This document shows, in pieces, positions 1-12,800 of a stretch of DNA of 64,000 bases. Position 1 is the first letter of the stretch. Each line of letters starts with the position of its first letter. A program made the position numbers and the translations under genes. The notes under the pieces were generated by a model. That model saw only the letters and a list, made by a program, of their open reading frames with translations, searched no databases and was not told the DNA's origin. The stretch covers positions 682,001 through 746,000 of the forward strand of contig NZ_RSEC01000060.1 in assembly GCF_003937945.1 (NCBI RefSeq), written 5' to 3'. This stretch comes from Amycolatopsis eburnea (GTDB lineage: Bacteria; Actinomycetota; Actinomycetes; Mycobacteriales; Pseudonocardiaceae).

Positions 1-3000
1 CGGGCGAGCGCGTCGAGGTGGGCGTTGGCCGCCCCGTACGCGGACTGGCCGCCGCTGCCCCAGACGCCGGCGATCGACGAGAACAGCACGAAGGCGTCCA
101 GTTCGGTGTCGCCGAGCAGCGCGTCGAGGTTCTCCGCACCGGCCACCTTGGCGGCCAGGATGTCCGCGAACGGCGCCAGATCGGCGTCTTCCAACGGGGT
201 CGCTCCCCCGGTGCCTGCCGCGTGGACGACGGCGGTGAGGTCGTCGCGGATGTCCTCGAGCACCGTGGCGAGCGCGGCGCGGTCGGCGACGTCGCAGGCC
301 GCGATCGTCACGTCGGCACCCAGCGCGGTCAGCTCCGCCCGCAGGTCTTCCGCACCCGGCGCCTGCTCGCCGCGGCGGCTGGTGAGGACGATCTTTTCCG
401 CGCCCGCGGTGGCGAGCCAGCGGGCGACGTGAGCGCCGAGCGCACCCGTGCCGCCGGTGACGAGCACCGTGCCGCGCGGCTGCCACGGCCGTCCGGCGGG
501 CGCGCCGGTCACCGGGACGAGGCGACGGACGAGCCGTCCGTCCCGCAGCGCGACCTGGTCTTCGGCCGGGTCGGCCAGTGCCTGGACGAGCAGTTCCGCG
601 GTCCGGACGTCGAAGTCCGCGGGCAGGTCGACCAGACCGCCCCAGCCGGCCGGGCGGTCGAGGGCGGCGCTGCGGCCGAGTCCCCAGACCTGTGCCTGGA
701 CGGCGTCGGGAGCCGCGTCCGCCGGCCCGGTCGTGACCGCGCCGCGGGTGACTGTCCACACCGGAGTGTCGGTGACCGACTGGAGCAGCGCGAGGGTCGC
801 CGCCACTCCGGCCGGGACAGTGCCGGTTCCGGGCGTGAGCGCGAGCAAGGACAAGACGGCGTCCGCTTCCGCCAGGTCGGCTTCGGCCGGGTCGTCGAGC
901 CGGGTGACCGCGACGCCGTTCGCGGTGAGTGCCGCGGCGATCCGGTCGCCGAGCGCGCTTTCCGCGGCCGGGACGGCCAGCAGCCACGTGCCCCGCGGCT
1001 TCGCACCGGTTTCCCGGGCCGGTTCCCAGGCGACGCGGTACCGCCACGAGTCCACAACGGACTCTTCGTCCCGCTGACGTCGCCAAGTCGACAACGCGGG
1101 CAGCAGCGCGCTCAGGGATTCGCGCTGGGTCTCGTCGATCGCCAGCGCGCCGGCCAGTTCGCCGACGTCCGCGCGTTCGACCGCCGACCAGAACGCGGTG
1201 TCCGCCGCGGGCACGGGGGCGGCCGGTTCGAGCCAGTAGTGCTCGTGCTGGAAGGCGTAGGTCGGCAAGGCCACGCGGCCGGTGGCCCCGAAGACCGCCG
1301 AGAGGTCCGCGGGCGCGCCGTTCGCGAACAGCGTCGACAGCGCGGTCAGCGCCGCCGTCTCCTCCGGCCGGTCGCGCCGCAGCGACGGCACGACCACGGC
1401 GTCCTCGGCCACGAGGTCCCGGGCCATCGAGCTGAGCACGCCGTCCGGGCCCAGCTCCAGGAAGAAGCGGGCGCCTTCGGCTTCGAGCGTCGCGACGCCG
1501 TCGGCGAACCGGACGGCTTCCCGCACATGCTCCACCCAGTAGTCCGCGGTGAACGGCTCGGCGAGAGCACCGCTCACATTCGAGATCACCGGTACCTTTG
1601 CGGGGTGGTAGGTGACCTTGTCGGCCACCGCGCGGAACTCGTCGAGCATCGGGTCGAGGTGCGGCGAGTGGAAGGCGTGGCTGACGCTGAGCCGCTTGGT
1701 CCGGACGCCCTGTGTCGCGAACTCCTCGGCGAGGGCGAGGACTTCGGGCTCGTCGCCGGAGACGACCACCGACGCCGGGCCGTTGATCGCCGCGATCGAC
1801 ACCCGGTCGCCCAGCCGCGGCAGCACTTCGGCCTCCGGGGCGGCGATCGACACCATCGCGCCGCCCTTGGGCAGCGCCTGCATCAGCGCGGCGCGGGCCG
1901 AGACGAGCAGGCACGCGTCTTCGAGCGAGAACACGCCGGCGACGTGCGCGGCGGCCAGCTCACCGATCGAGTGCCCGGCGACGAACGCCGGCTTGACGCC
2001 CCACGACTCGAAAAGCCGGTACAGCGCGACTTCGACGGCGAACAGCGCCGGCTGGGTGAAGCCGGTCTCGTCCAGGCCCGGCGCGTCGCCGAAGACGACG
2101 TCCCGCACGGGCACGGTGAACTCGGCGCAGATCGTGTCGAACGCCGCCGCGTAGACCGGGTACCGGTCGTACAGCTCGCGGCCCATGCCCGCCCGCTGCG
2201 CGCCTTGGCCGGTGAACAGCACCGCGAGCTTGCCGTTCGACGCGGTGCCGCGGACGACCCCGGGGACACTTTCTCCTGCTGCCAGCGAGTGAAGCCCGGA
2301 AAGCAGTTCGTCACGGCTGCTGCCGAGCACGACCGCGCGGTCGTCGAAGCGGGTACGCGCGAGCAGCGTCCCGGCGACGGCCGACGGCGGAGCATCGGCG
2401 ACCGCCGACGCCAGCTTGCGGGCCTGGGCACGCAACGCCTGCTCCCCCTTGGCCGACAACGCCCAGGCCACCACCGGCGGCTCCGGCGGCACGACCGGCG
2501 CGGGCACCGGTTCGTCGGGCAGTTCCAGGATGGCGTGGGCGTTCGTGCCGGAAATGCCGAACGCCGAGATCCCGGCCCGGCGCGGGCGTCCCGTGGCCGG
2601 CCACGCGCGTTGCTCGGTGAGCAGCTCGACCGCGCCGGACTCCCAGTCCACTCGGGACGAAGGGGCATCGACGTGCAAGGTCTTCGGAAGCACGCCGTGG
2701 CGCATGGCCATGACCATCTTGATCACGCCGGCCACGCCCGCGGCCGACTGCGTGTGCCCGAGGTTGGACTTCAGCGAGCCCAGCCACAGCGGTTCCTCGC
2801 GGTCCTGGCCGTAGGTCGCGAGCACCGCCTGCGCCTCGATCGGGTCGCCGAGGGTCGTGCCGGTGCCGTGGGCCTCCACCGCATCGACGTCCGAAGTGGA
2901 CAGTCCGGCGCTCGCCAGCGCCGCGCGGATCACGCGTTGCTGCGAGGGCCCGTTCGGCGCGGTCAGGCCGTTCGACGCGCCGTCGGAGTTGACGGCCGAA

Positions 3001-3800
3001 CCGCGCAGGAGCGCGAGGACTTCGTGGCCGTTGCGCCGCGCGTCCGACAGCCGCTCCAGGACGACCATGCCGGCGCCTTCGCTCCAGCCGGTGCCGTCGG
3101 CCGAGTCCGAGAAGGCCTTGCAGCGGCCGTCCGGGGACAGGCCGCGTTGCCGGCTGAACTCGACGAAGATGTCCGGCGTGCCGAGGATCGCGACGCCGCC
3201 GGCCAGCGCGAGATCGCATTCGCCCTGGCGGAGGGCCTGACCGGCCAGGTGCAAGGCGACCAGCGACGACGAGCACGCGGTGTCCACAGTGACCGCGGAC
3301 CCCTCCAGGCCCAGGTGGTAGGCGACCCGCCCGGACAGCACGCTGCCCGCGTTGCCGGTCATCAAGTGCCCCTCGACGCCGTCCGCGGCCGCGGTGGCAC
3401 CGGCGGCGTACCCGGAGTGCGCGGCGCCGACGAAGACGCCGGTGTTGCTGCCGCGCAACGTGCCCGGCTCGATCCCCGCGCGTTCGAAGGCTTCCCACGA
3501 AACTTCCAGCAGCAGCCGCTGCTGCGGGTCCATCGCGAGCGCTTCCCTCGGGGAGATCCCGAAGAACGCCGCGTCGAAGTGCGCCGCGCCGGGCAGGAAT
3601 CCACCACCCGACGCGTAGAACGTGCCCGGGTGCGCCGGGTCCGGGTGGTACAGCTCGTCGACCGGCCAGCCGCGGTCGGCCGGGAACCCGCCGATGGCGT
3701 CGCGGCCCTCGGCGACCAGCTGCCACAGCGCGTCGGCCGAATCGACGTCGCCCGGGAAACGGCAGCTCATCGCCACGATGGCGACCGGGTCGTCGACGCG
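1..3800 (-). other. PKS module 4: KS-AT(malonyl)-KR..., truncated by window edge
   Basis: The KS has DTACSSS. The AT (serine 5559, GHSIGE) has HAFH, so malonyl-CoA is expected. The post-AT linker passes directly to a KR without a DH. The KR shows GGTGALG near 435-460, no LDD, the A-type Trp and Gln before the catalytic Tyr (A1-type prediction). The window ends a few residues past the KR active site, so the ACP and anything beyond are not visible. Confidence 0.83.
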
Positions 3801-6800
3801 GTTCCGCGGCCGGGCGGCCGGCGCCGCCGCGGGTGCCGCACCCGCCAGTTCGCCGTACAGGTGACCGGCGAGCACGTCGGGGTTCGGGTAGTCGAAGACG
3901 AGCGTCGCGGGCAGCGTGCGGCCGGTCGCGGTGGCGAGCCGGTTGCGCAGCTCGACCGCGGTCAGCGAGTCGAAACCGCTGTCCTTGAACGCTTTCGCGG
4001 GGTCGACCGCGTCGGGGCTCGCGTGCCCCAGGACCGCCGCGACGTGCTTGCGGACGAGGTCCAGCAGCCGTCCGCGCGCCGCTTCCGGGGCGAGGCCGGC
4101 GAGCTGCGCGGCCCAGCCGTCGTCGGCGACGGCGGTCCGGGCGCTGCGGCGGACCGGCGTGCGGACGAGCCCGCGCCACAGCGGGGCCAGGTCTTCCGCG
4201 GTGCGCAGCGCGGCGAGGTCGACGCGCATCGGCACGGCGACCGGCCGGCCGAGCCCGATCGCGGCGTCCAGCGCGGCGAGCGCGTCCTCTGTGGACAGCG
4301 GCCGGATGCCGGCGCGTTCGATGCGGCCGCGGTCGCGGTCCCCGAGCTTGCCGGTCATCGCGCTGGACAGCGCCCACTGGCCCCAGGCGAGGGAAACCGC
4401 GGGCAGGCCACGGGAACGGCGCCGGGCAGCGAGCGCGTCGAGGGCGCTGTTCGCCGCGGCGTACCCGCTTTGCCCGGCCGCGCCGACGATCCCGGCGACC
4501 GAGGAGAACAGGACGAACCAGGCCAGGTCGTGGTCCCGGGTAAGCCTGTCGAGCGCCTCCGCACCGTCCACTTTGGCGCGGAGCACGGCGGAAACCCGTG
4601 CCGGTGTCTGCGCTTCGAGCACGCCGTCGTCCAGGACGCCGGCCGCGTGCACCACCCCGATCAGCGGCTGCCCGGCGGGGATCGCCCGCAGCACGTCCGC
4701 CACGAAACCGGGCTCGGCCACGTCGCCGGCGGCCACGACCGCCTCGACGCCGAGCGCGGTCAGTTCGTCGACGAGCCCGGCCGCACCGGGCACGTCGATC
4801 CCCCGCCTGCCGACGAGCACCAGCCGCTCGACGCCGGGACGGCGGGCGAGGTGCCGGGCCACGGCGGCGCCGAGCGTTCCGGTACCACCGGTGACGAGCA
4901 CGGTGCCCGCCGGTTCGGGCCGCGGCAGCGTGAGGACGTTCTTGCCGATGTGCTTGGCCTGGCTGACGAACCGGAACGCGTCGGCGGCGCGGCCGAGGTC
5001 CCAGGCGCGCACCGGCAACGGCCTCAGCTCGCCGCGGCCGAAGGCGGCCAGCAGGTCGGCGAGAATGGCGGCGATCCGGGCCGCGCCCGGGTCGCCGAGG
5101 TCGAAGGTGTGGTAGCCGTCGCCCTCGCGGACGTCGGTCTTGCCCAGCTCGACGAACTGCCCGCCGGGCTTGAGCAGCTCCAGCGAGGCGTCGGTGAACG
5201 CGCCGGTCAGCGAGTTCAGCACGACGTCGACGCCACCGGCGAACTTCTCGCGGAAGTCCAGGGTGCGCGAGCTGGCCAGGTGCGCGTCGTCGAGGCCGAG
5301 CTCGCGCAACACGGCGTGCTTGCCTTCGCTCGCCGTCGCGAACACTTCGGCGCCCTTCCAGCGGGCCAGCTGCACCGCGGCCATCCCGACGCCGCCGGCC
5401 GCCGCGTGCACGAGCACGGACTGGCCGGCTTCGAGGCCGCCGAGGTCGAACAAGCCGTAGTACGCGGTGACGAACGCGACCGGGACGGTCGCGGCCTCGG
5501 CGAACGTCCACCCGCCGGGGATCTCCGCCAGACGGCGTGCATCGGCGGTGGCGCGCGGCGCGAAGGCGTCGTCGACGAGGCCGAACACGCGGTCCCCGAC
5601 GGCGAGATCCTCAACGCCCGCCCCGATTTCGACGACCACGCCGGCGGCTTCGGAGCCGAGGCGGGCGTCGGGGTCCGGGTACATGCCGAGCGAGATGAGC
5701 ACGTCGCGGAAGTTCAGCCCGGCGGCGCGGACCTCGATCCGGACTTCGCCCGTTTCCAGTGGTGCTTCGGTCGTTTCGGTCAGCGCCAGGCTGTCGGTCG
5801 TGCCGCCGCCGGTGGTGCCGAGGCGCCAGGAGGCGGTCGTCGGGGTCAGCGGCATCCCGCTCGCGCGGACCAGCCGCGGCGCGGTCGCGACGCCTTCGCG
5901 GATCATCAGCTGCAGCTCACCGAAGGCGTCCACAGTGGACAGGAGGTCCTGCGATCGCGGGTCGTCGTCGACGTCGGCCAGGAGGAACCGGCCCGGGTGT
6001 TCCGACTGCGCGGACCGCACCAGCCCGGCGACGGCCGCCGCGGCGAGGTCGCCGTCCGCCGCGCCGCGGGTGACGACGACGAGCTTGCCCGGCCGGTTCC
6101 CGGCGAGCCAGGTCTGGAGCTTTTCGAGGACCCGGCCGGTGGTTTCGTGCACGTCGTCGCCGGTCACCCGGGTGAACTCGAGATCGGCGCCCGCCGCCGC
6201 GGGGTCGGCGGTGACCTCGGTCCAGACCTGTTCGAAGAGCGTGTCCGGGACGGTGGCCGCCGCGGGGGCGACGGGGCGCAGCAGCAGCGAGCCGACGGTC
6301 ACCACGGGGGCGCCGGTGGTGTCCCACGCGGTGAGCGCGACGGCGTTCTCCCCCGCCGGGCTCAGCCGGACGCGGAGTGCGGTGGCGCCGGTGGCGTGCA
6401 CCGCGACGCGGGTGAAGGAGAACGGCATCCGGGCGGCGCCGTCGTCCGGGGTGACGATGCCGAGGCCGAGCGGGTGCAGGGCGGCGTCGAGCAGGGCCGG
6501 GTGCAAGGCGAACCCGGCGGCGTCGAACGGTTCCGGCAGCGAGACTTCGGCGAAGACCTCGGAGCCGTCTCGCCAGACGCGGGTGAGGCCGCCGAAGGCT
6601 TCGCCGTAGACGAAGCCCATCGCGGCGAGCCGCTCGTAGAGCCCGGTGGTGTCGACCGGTTCCACGCCGGCCGGGGGCCACTCGGCGGCACTTTCACGTG
6701 AAAGTGCGGCGGTGCTGACGCTGCCGGTGGCGTGCTGGGTCCAGTCGGCGTCGGCGGTCCGCGAGTGCACGGCGATCGGGCGGCGTCCCGCGGTGTCGGC

Positions 6801-9800
6801 CGGGCCGGCCGATACCTGGACGGTGACCGCGCCGCGGTCGGGAAGCACCAGCGGGGCGGCGAAGGTCAGTTCGTCGACGACGGTGCAGCCGACCTGGTCG
6901 GCGGCCTGGACGACGAGTTCGAGCAGCGCGGTGCCGGGGACCAGGACGGTGCCGGACAGCGCGTGCCCGGCCAGCCACGGGTGCGTTTCCAGGGAGAGGC
7001 GTCCGGTGAGGACGGTGCCTTCGTCGCCGGCGAGGTCGACGGCCGCGCCGAGCAGGGGGTGTTCGAGCGTGCCCATGCCGACGGCGCCGAGGTCGCCGCG
7101 GGCGGCTCCGGAGCGTGGCCAGTAGCGGTCGCGTTGGAAGGGGTAGGTCGGGAGGTCGATGCGGCGGCCGCCGGGGAAGAGGGGCGTCCAGTCGACGTCG
7201 ATGCCGTTGACGTGAACGGTGCTCAGTGCTGTGAGCAGTGCTCTTTCTTCGGAGCGGTCTCGTCGTAGAGCACTGCTCACGGTTCCGCCGTCGATCATCG
7301 CGCTGAGGACGCCGTCCGGGCCCAGCTCCAGGAAGGTCTGGACGCCTTCGGCTTGGAGCGTGGTGATGCCGTCGGCGAAGCGGACCGCCTCGCGGACGTG
7401 GCGGACCCAGTAGTCCGCGGTGAACGGCTCGGCGAGAGCACCGCTCACATTTGAGATCACCGGTATCGTTGCGGTGCGGTGCTCCAAGGACTCGGCGACG
7501 GTGCGGAACTCGTCGAGCATGGGGTCCATCAGCGGCGAGTGGAACGCGTGGCTGACGGTGAGGCGCTTGGTTTTCGGGAACTGGGCTGCGATGGCCAGCA
7601 CGGCGGCTTCGTCGCCGGAGATGACTACCGACTCGGGGGTGTTGACGGCGGCGATGGAGACGCCGTCGGTGAGGGTGATCTCAGACTCGGGGGCCGCGAT
7701 GGAGACCATCGCGCCGCCCGTGGGGAGGGCTTGCATGAGGGAGGCGCGGGCGGCGACCAGGCGGCAGGCGTCTTCGAGCGAGAGGACTCCGGCTACGTGG
7801 GCTGCGGAGATTTCGCCGATTGAGTGGCCTGCTACGAAGTCTGGGCGGATGCCGAACGATTCGATCAGGCGGTAGAGGGCGACTTCGAGCGCGAAGAGGG
7901 CGGGTTGGGTGAATTCGGTGCGGTCCAGGAGGTCTTGGGTGGTGAAGGCCTCGCGGAGGTCCGGAGTGAAGTGCGAGAGGATCTCGTCGAAAGCCTCCGC
8001 GTAGACCGGGAAGCGGGAGTAGAGCTGCTCGCCCATACCGACACGCTGCGCGCCTTGGCCGGTGAAGAGGACTGCGAGCAGGGCGTCCGGGTCGGCTGTT
8101 CCCGTGATGATGTCGTCGCCCAGTCGCACCGCGCGGTGGTCCAAGCGGGCTCGGGTGGTGGCCAGCGAGAAACCCAGGTCCACCGGGTTCGCGGCCGGGA
8201 GCCGGTCGATCAAGGTCTCCAGGGCGGCCGCGTCGTGCGCGGAGAAGACCTGTGGCAGCAGGGCGTCCGTCGGGGACGGCTCGGGCTGGGGCTCGGCCGC
8301 CGGGGCCTGCTCCAGGATCGTGTGGACGTTGGTGCCGCTCACGCCGAACGCCGAAACCGCCGCCCGGCGGGGGCGGTTGTGGTGCGGCCACGCGCGCTGC
8401 TCGGTGAGCAGCTCGACGGAACCCGCCGTCCAGTCCACTTGGGACGACGGCGCGTCGACGTGCAGGGTGCGGGGCAGGACGCCGTGGCGCAGGGCCTCGA
8501 CCGTCTTGATGACGCCGGCCATGCCGGCCGCGGCCTGGGTGTGGCCGAGGTTGGACTTGACCGAACCGAGCCAGAGGGGCTCGTCGCGGTCCTGGCCGTA
8601 GGTGGCCAGCAGCGCCTGGGCCTCGATCGGGTCGCCGAGGCGGGTGCCGGTGCCGTGGGCTTCGACCGCGTCGACGTCTGCTGTGGACAGTCCGGCGTTC
8701 GCCAGCGCCGCTCGGATGACCCGCTGCTGGGAGGGGCCGTTCGGGGCGCTCAGGCCGTTCGAAGCACCGTCCTGGTTGACGGCCGAGCCGCGGACGACGG
8801 CGAGGATCCGGTGGCCGTTGCGTTCGGCGTCCGAGAGGCGCTCCAGCAGGACCAGGCCGACGCCTTCGCCCCAGCCGGTGCCGTCGGCCGCGTCGGCGAA
8901 GGGTTTGCAGCGGCCGTCCGCGGCCAGGCCGCGCTGGCGGGCGAACTCCAGGAACGCCATCGGCTTGGCCATGATCGCCACGCCGCCGGCCAGTGCCAGC
9001 GAGCACTCGCCCTGCCGCAGCGCCTGGCTCGCCAGGTGCATCGCGACCAGCGCCGACGAACACGCCGTGTCGACCGTGACGGCCGGGCCTTCGAGCCCGA
9101 AGGTGTACGACAAGCGCCCGGACATCACGCTCGGGGCCTCGCCGGTGAGCAGGTAACCCTCCGAACCGGACGGTCCCTGTTCGAGATTCGAGCCGTAGCC
9201 GGAACTGCTGGCGCCGACGAACACGCCGGTCGCGCTGCCGCGCAGCGAAGCCGGGTCGACGCCCGCGCGTTCGAACACCTCCCACGCCGTCTCCAGCAGC
9301 ACGCGCTGCTGCGGGTCCATGGCGAGGGCTTCCCGCGGCGAGATGCCGAAGAAGCCCGCGTCGAAGTCGGCGGCACCCGTGACGAACCCGCCGACCTCGG
9401 CGAATTCCGCGTCACCGAAGGAGGTCAGGTCCCAGCCGCGGTCGGCCGGGAACGCCGTCAGCGCGTCGACGCCGTCGGTGACCAGGCGCCACAGGTCTTC
9501 CGGCGACCGGACACCGCCGGGGAAGCGGCAGCCCATCGCGACGATCGCGATCGGTTCGTCGGTGGCGGTGGCGGCGGCCGCGGTGACGACCGCGGTTTCG
9601 GTGCGGCCCAGCAGAAGCCGGTGCAGCTCTTCGGCGAGCGCGGCCGGGTTCGGGTGGTCGAACACCAGCGTCGCGGGCAGCGTCAGCCCGGTCGCCGCGT
9701 TGATCCGGTTGCGGACCTCGACCGCGGTCAGCGAGTCGAAGCCCAGCTCGCGGAACGCCCGGCCGGCCGGGACCGCCGTCGCCGAGTCGTGCCCGAGCAC

Positions 9801-12800
9801 CGACGCGGCCTGGCCGCGGACGAGGTCGAGCAGCAGCCGCCGGGCTTCGGCCTCACCGAGTTCGGCCACCCGGCGGGCGAGTGCCGGACGCTCGGCCGAG
9901 GGCTCGTCGGCGGCTTCGAGCAGCGCCCGGACCTCGGGGATGTCCTCGATCAGCGGCCGCCGCCGCGCCAGCGTGAAGCCGGGCGCGAACCGCGCCCAGT
10001 CGACGTCGGCGACGGCGAGGAAGACCTCGTTCGCGTCGAGCGCCTGGCAGAGCGCCTCCACCGCGGCTTCCGGCGCCATCTCGCGGAGCCCGCGGCGGCG
10101 CAGCTGGTCTTCCAGCTCGACGTCGCCCGCCATGCCCCCGCCGCCCCAGAAGCCCCACGCGACCGAAGTGGCGGCGGCCCCGCGAGCGCGGCGCTGCTCG
10201 GCGAGGGCGTCGAGGTAGGCGTTGCCCGCGCCGTACGCCCCTTGGCCGCCGGAGCCCCAGACACCGGCGTTCGAGGAGAAGAGCACGAAGGCGTCGACGT
10301 CGTCGCCGAGCAGCTCGTCCAGGTTCCGGGCGCCCGCGACCTTGCCGCCGATGACGTCGGCGAACTCGGCCGCGGTCGTCTCCAGCACGGGCGTGGCCTG
10401 CGGCAGCCCGGCGGCGTGCACGACCGCGCGCACCGGTTCGCCGAGGTCCGCCAGCAGCGCGGCCAGCGAGGCGCGGTCGGCGACGTCGCACGCGGCGATC
10501 GTCACCCGCGTCCCGAGCGCGGACAGTTCGGCTTCGAGGTCCGCCGCGCCCGGCGCGTCCGGACCGCGGCGGCTGGTGAGCACCAGGTGCTCGGCGCCGT
10601 CGGTGGCGAGCCGACGCGCGACGTGCGCGCCCAGCGCCCCGGTCCCGCCGGTGATCAGGACCGTCCCGCGCGGCTTCCACCGCTCGGCCGTCGGGGTGAA
10701 GGGCGCACGGACCAGGCGCCGGGCCAGCAGCCCGGACGGGCGGACCGCGACCTGGTCCTCTTCGTCCACTCCGGACAGCGCGGCGGCGATCAGGCCCGCC
10801 GTCGCGGCGTCCGGTTCGGCGGGCAGGTCGAGCAAGCCGCCCCAGATCGCGGGCAGTTCGAGGCCGATCACGCGGCCCAGGCCCCACGTCATGGCCTGCG
10901 CCGGGCGGACGTCGAGCCCGCCGCGGGTGAGCAGCCACAACGGCGTCTCGCTCGCGGCCATCGCTTGCGCCAGCGCGAGGTTCGCGGTGGCGCCGGCGGG
11001 CAGGAAGTCCGCTTCGGGCGACGGGGTTTCGTCGAGCGCGAGCAGTGAGACGACGCCGGTGAAGCCCGCCGCGTCGGTGAACTCGGAGACCACCACGGGC
11101 TCGGCGCCGTGGGCGGCCAACGCGGCCGGGACACCGCAGTCGTCGTGTCCGTCCGGGACGACGACCAGCCACCGCCCGGACAGTTCCGGAGTGGACGGTG
11201 CGGCAACGGGCTTCCACTCGACCCGGTACCGCCAGGAGTCCACTTCGGACGCGGCGCGGGCCCGCTCGCGCCAGCGGGTCAGCGCGGGCAGGACTTCGGC
11301 CAGCGTGCTGCCCGGCGCCACGTCGAGGGTGCCGGCGACGGCGTCGAGGTCGAGACCGTCGACGGCGGCCCAGAAAGCGGCGTCCACCGGGTCGGCGGCC
11401 GACTCCGGCGCGACCCCCGCGTCGAGCCAGTAGCGGCGGCGCTGGAAGGCGTAGGTGGGCAGGTCGACGCGGTGGGCGCCGGGGAACGCGGGCGTCCAGT
11501 CCACGGCGACCCCGCGCACGTGCGCCTCGCCGAGCGAGCGCAGGAACCGCTCGTACCCGCCGTCGTCGCGGCGCAGCGAACCGAGGGCCTCGACGCCGTC
11601 GGTCTCGCCGATCGCCATCGTCAGCACCGGGTGCGGCGAGGACTCGACGAACGTGCCGAACCCCTCCGCGGCGAGCGTGGCGACGGCGACGTCGAGCCGG
11701 ACGGTCTCGCGGAGGTTCGTGTACCAGTACTCGGCGTCCAGCCGGGCGCCGTCGATCCAGGCGCCGGTGACGGTCGAGAAGAACGCGATGTCGCCGGTGC
11801 GCGGCCGGATCGGGGCCAGCACGTCGAGGAGTTCACCGCGCAGCTGCTCGACCTGCGCCGAGTGGGACGCGTAGTCGACGGGGATGCGCTTGGCGCGCAC
11901 GCCGTCCGCCTCGCACGCGGTGATCAGCGCGTCCAGCGCGCCGGGCGTACCCGAGACGACGACGGCGGCCGGGCCGTTCACCGCCGCGATCGACAACCCG
12001 TCGGTCAGCCGCGCTTCGACGGCCTCCAGCGGTGCCGCGACGGACACCATGCCGCCGCCCCCGGCCAGCGCCAGGATCGCCTTGCTGCGCAACGCCACCA
12101 CCCGGGCACCGTCCTCAAGGGACAGCGCGCCGGACACCACCGCGGCCGCGATCTCGCCCTGCGAGTGACCCACCACCGCGTCCGGGACCACGCCGAACGA
12201 CCGCCACAACTCGGCCAGCGACACCATCACGGCCCACAGCGCGGGCTGCACGACGTCGACCCGGGCCAGCGCCGAGGCGTCGGCCAGCACATCGCGCAAC
12301 GTCCAGTCCACAAAGGACGACAGCGCCGCCGCGCACTCGTCGAGCCGCGCACCGAACACCGGCGACGACGCGGCCAGCTCCAGCGCCATGCCCGCCCACT
12401 GGGAACCCTGACCGGGGAACACGAGCGCGGTCCGGCCGGTGCCCGCGGTCCCGGTGATCACGTTCGGGGCCGGAATCCCCTCCGCCAGCGCCGAAAGCCC
12501 GCTCACCAGCGCGGCCCGGTCACCGGTGACGACCGCGCGGTGCGGGAAGGCGGTCCGGGAAGTGGCCAGCGAGAACGCGAGGTCGGCCACGTTGTGCTCG
12601 GCCTGTCCCTGCAGCGCAAGCGCTTGCGCCTGCAGCGCCTCGGGCGACTTGGCCGACAGCACCCACGGCACCACCGGCGGTTCGGGCGTCGGCTCGACGT
12701 CGGCGACGTCGCCCTGCTCGAGGATCACGTGGGCGTTCGTGCCCGAGATGCCGAACGACGAGACCGCCGCCCGACGCGGGCGCGGCCGCTCCCACGGCCG

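Larger units (their letters stand above)
3870..9565 (-). other. PKS module 3: KS-AT(malonyl)-DH-ER-KR-ACP, fully reducing
   Basis: The KS has DTACSSA. The AT (serine 3608, GHSIGE) has HAFH, so malonyl-CoA is expected. The DH has HxxxGxxxxP in the stretch reading GHALSGTVLVP and the second-half HPALLDAAL aspartate. The ER has the NADPH motif AAAGGVGMAAVQLAR near 5375-5420. The KR has GVLDDG, the LDD motif of B-type reductases, with no Pro/Asn pair, so B1. The ACP has GFDSL near 3960. This complete loop should yield a saturated methylene pair. Two palindromic repeats interrupt its coding sequence, in the AT C-terminal part and in the DH, without breaking the frame. Confidence 0.87.

Noticed and set aside
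18..6701. Very long open frame on the plus strand opposite the PKS (also 7824-11048 and 11109-17234)
   Set aside because: Arg/Gly/Pro-rich, no domain, antisense to conserved PKS domains; an artefact of GC-rich third positions.
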